A stretch of 33,208 bases of DNA from a virus. The stretch's first letter is position 1. Every line of letters begins with the position of its first letter. The position numbers and the translations under genes are program-made. Location of the stretch: positions 1 through 33,208 of IMG/VR virus record IMGVR_UViG_3300022072_000069; one strand, 5' to 3'. This document shows positions 31,815 to 33,208 of this stretch, piece after piece. The notes beneath the pieces are model-generated. The model saw nothing but the letters and a program-made list of their open reading frames with translations. It did not search any database and was not told the DNA's origin.

Positions 31815-33208
31815 TTATTTGATTATTTGTGAATTGTTTCCAGTATTAATATACTTAGAAATGTTTATATTTAGTGGTTGCTTTTCAACCTTAGCATTTG
31901 GCCTGTATAAGTGCCTATTGTTAGCCATAACAGCTAGACCAGAACTTATTGATGCATCATGCTTTGTTCTTTTGTTTATATCAAACTTTGCCCAATCATT
32001 TAGTAGTTCATTGAAATATAAATCACCATGACTACCATCTTGTTTAACACCAACATGATCTTGTATATACATTTCAATAGCAGCCGCGTGAGCTTGTTTA
32101 ATATCTTCTGAAGAGTTAGGTATTCCACCAACTTCTTTTTCTGCAACAGATAATTTGTTCCATATCTTATCGGGTCTATTCATACTAAACCCTCTATATC
32201 CTCTACGCCTCAGATAGTACAAAAGACGAGGTTTATTGTTTTCCGCGAGTATAGGCATCCCGTAAAATACTAAAGCCATTAGAACGTCCTCAAAGAACAT
32301 CTCAGCTGTTGGCGGTCTTGATAGGTATTCTAAAAAGAAACTGTTAGCCGGGGCATCTTCCATACTAAACCTAGTTAAACCGTGTAAAGCTCCTTTCGAG
32401 CCAACACCATCTACTGTACCCGATATATCGTAACTATCACAACCAAAAGCACCCATGTGTTCGTTGCCAGGATATTTAATACCATTTTTAAGTATCACTC
32501 TGTTTTGCAACTGCTGAGGTGGGACCCAACTAACCTTAAACCTGCCCTTTGGATCTGGATAAAATATAACTTGTGAATCTTTAATTCCATTGACCCATTG
32601 AAAGTTACCTGTTGTAATTCCAAGTGTGCTATACATCTCCTCGTTATAGTCTATTTGCTCGTATATTTTAATTAAATTAAATATACTGTTTTTAGTTTCA
32701 TCTCTAAACGCATGCTCCGTGGTTCTAGGAAACTGACGATAAAACTCGTTTAAAGCATCTTGATCATCTTTTAAACCATCAACTTCATTCTGCCAGTTAT
32801 CTATTACACCTACATCTATTAATTCACCGTCTGGTGTGAGTCTATCGATATCAGGAGTAGTAAAGACTGGAATTCCATACTCGTCAATAAATCCTTCATA
32901 GTTCCATTCCATTGGGATAAACAAAGAGTATAAGCCAGACTTTGTCTGACCATTTCTATTTCGTTTCGTGACATCTGAGGCATTGTATAGTTTTTTAAAA
33001 TTCTCTCCACCTTTATCTAAAGCATTTGAAGTTGAGCCCATCATACATTTACCAATAATCCTACTACCTAATCGCAAACATGTTTTTGTAACTCTCCAGT
33101 TATTTAAAATATTATCAGGTCTCTCCCATTTACCAGATTCATCATGAACTAATAAAGCTAGTTTTTCACCATCATAACTATTGTCCCCAGTATTCTTCCA
33201 GTCAAAAA
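31815..33208 (-). CDS. Terminase large subunit, N-terminus beyond window edge
   Basis: The frame is open to the right edge, so the N-terminal part with Walker A is missing; 463 residues are visible. LALLVHDE (visible residues 16-23) is a Walker B with catalytic Glu, and KCMMGSTSN (about 53-61) is the coupling motif. The C-terminal nuclease follows an RNase H-like order: GCDSYD (Asp about 257), ILAENN (Glu about 322) and KHDASISSGLAVMA (Asp about 417). An apparent start at 33077 is a TTG inside the gene, coding Leu in KTCLRLGS, and is not the real start. The protein is the ATPase and nuclease that packages and cuts concatemeric DNA at the portal. No small-subunit gene is visible. Confidence 0.94.
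   Translation of the reverse strand, partial: FDWKNTGDNSYDGEKLALLVHDESGKWERPDNILNNWRVTKTCLRLGSRIIGKCMMGSTSNALDKGGENFKKLYNASDVTKRNRNGQTKSGLYSLFIPMEWNYEGFIDEYGIPVFTTPDIDRLTPDGELIDVGVIDNWQNEVDGLKDDQDALNEFYRQFPRTTEHAFRDETKNSIFNLIKIYEQIDYNEEMYSTLGITTGNFQWVNGIKDSQVIFYPDPKGRFKVSWVPPQQLQNRVILKNGIKYPGNEHMGAFGCDSYDISGTVDGVGSKGALHGLTRFSMEDAPANSFFLEYLSRPPTAEMFFEDVLMALVFYGMPILAENNKPRLLYYLRRRGYRGFSMNRPDKIWNKLSVAEKEVGGIPNSSEDIKQAHAAAIEMYIQDHVGVKQDGSHGDLYFNELLNDWAKFDINKRTKHDASISSGLAVMANNRHLYRPNAKVEKQPLNINISKYINTGNNSQIIK

Noticed and set aside
33075-33077. Apparent terminase start at 33077
   Set aside because: The codon is TTG and the frame stays open to the window edge with the Walker B motif upstream, so this is an internal Leu.
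1-33208. tRNA genes, insertion sequences, integrase or attachment sites
   Set aside because: Gaps between genes are too small for them and no coding motif of a transposase or integrase was seen.

Overview
This window is the virion-morphogenesis half of a tailed double-stranded DNA phage, most likely a short-tailed (podovirus-type) phage of a marine or aquatic Bacteroidota (Flavobacteriia-like) host. The evidence for a phage is a co-oriented series of large terminase, portal, scaffold, major capsid, tail-tube and internal virion genes. The evidence for the host is indirect. The DNA is strongly AT-rich. Starts are preceded by A/T runs with no Shine-Dalgarno sequence. Three proteins carry signal peptides with glutamine at the predicted +1 position, a Bacteroidota habit. 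A secreted protein carries the Cys/Asp repeat common in Bacteroidota surface proteins. The portal and capsid sequences remind me of marine Bacteroidota phages and the wider crAss-like group, but this is from memory and untested.

Everything reads on the minus strand, so gene order runs from high to low coordinates. Head module: large terminase (N-terminus beyond the right edge), portal, acidic scaffold, major capsid protein. A strong intrinsic terminator follows the capsid gene at once. Connector and tail module: a lysine-tailed 276-residue protein, two connector/adaptor-like proteins of 255 and 500 residues, a 2496-residue nozzle-like protein, and a beta-rich 565-residue virion protein. Next comes a small GNAT-like protein. 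Ejection or internal-virion module: a Gln-rich 266-residue protein, a 616-residue protein and a 2332-residue multidomain protein with a zincin-type HExxH, a PD-(D/E)xK nuclease-like signature, a HAD phosphatase-like domain and an Arg-Thr tail.

The left 4 kb is an envelope-directed cassette: a signal-peptide protein with an outer-membrane beta-barrel C-terminus, a one-TM holin-like protein, an exported thioredoxin fold lacking both redox cysteines, three very small basic or Cys-containing proteins (27, 98 and 58 residues), and a secreted Cys-repeat protein that runs off the left edge. These genes are spaced 1 to 2 bases apart, or overlap by one, suggesting one translated unit; two of them are below 60 residues.

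No stretch over 300 bases lacks a gene, and the largest intergenic gap is about 75 bases. I saw no tRNA, insertion sequence, CRISPR array, integrase, attachment site, replication gene, endolysin or recognisable promoter. Plus-strand open frames are shadows. The least expected parts are the giant multi-enzyme virion protein, jelly-roll-like insertions in tail proteins, and the envelope cassette with Q-rule signal peptides.
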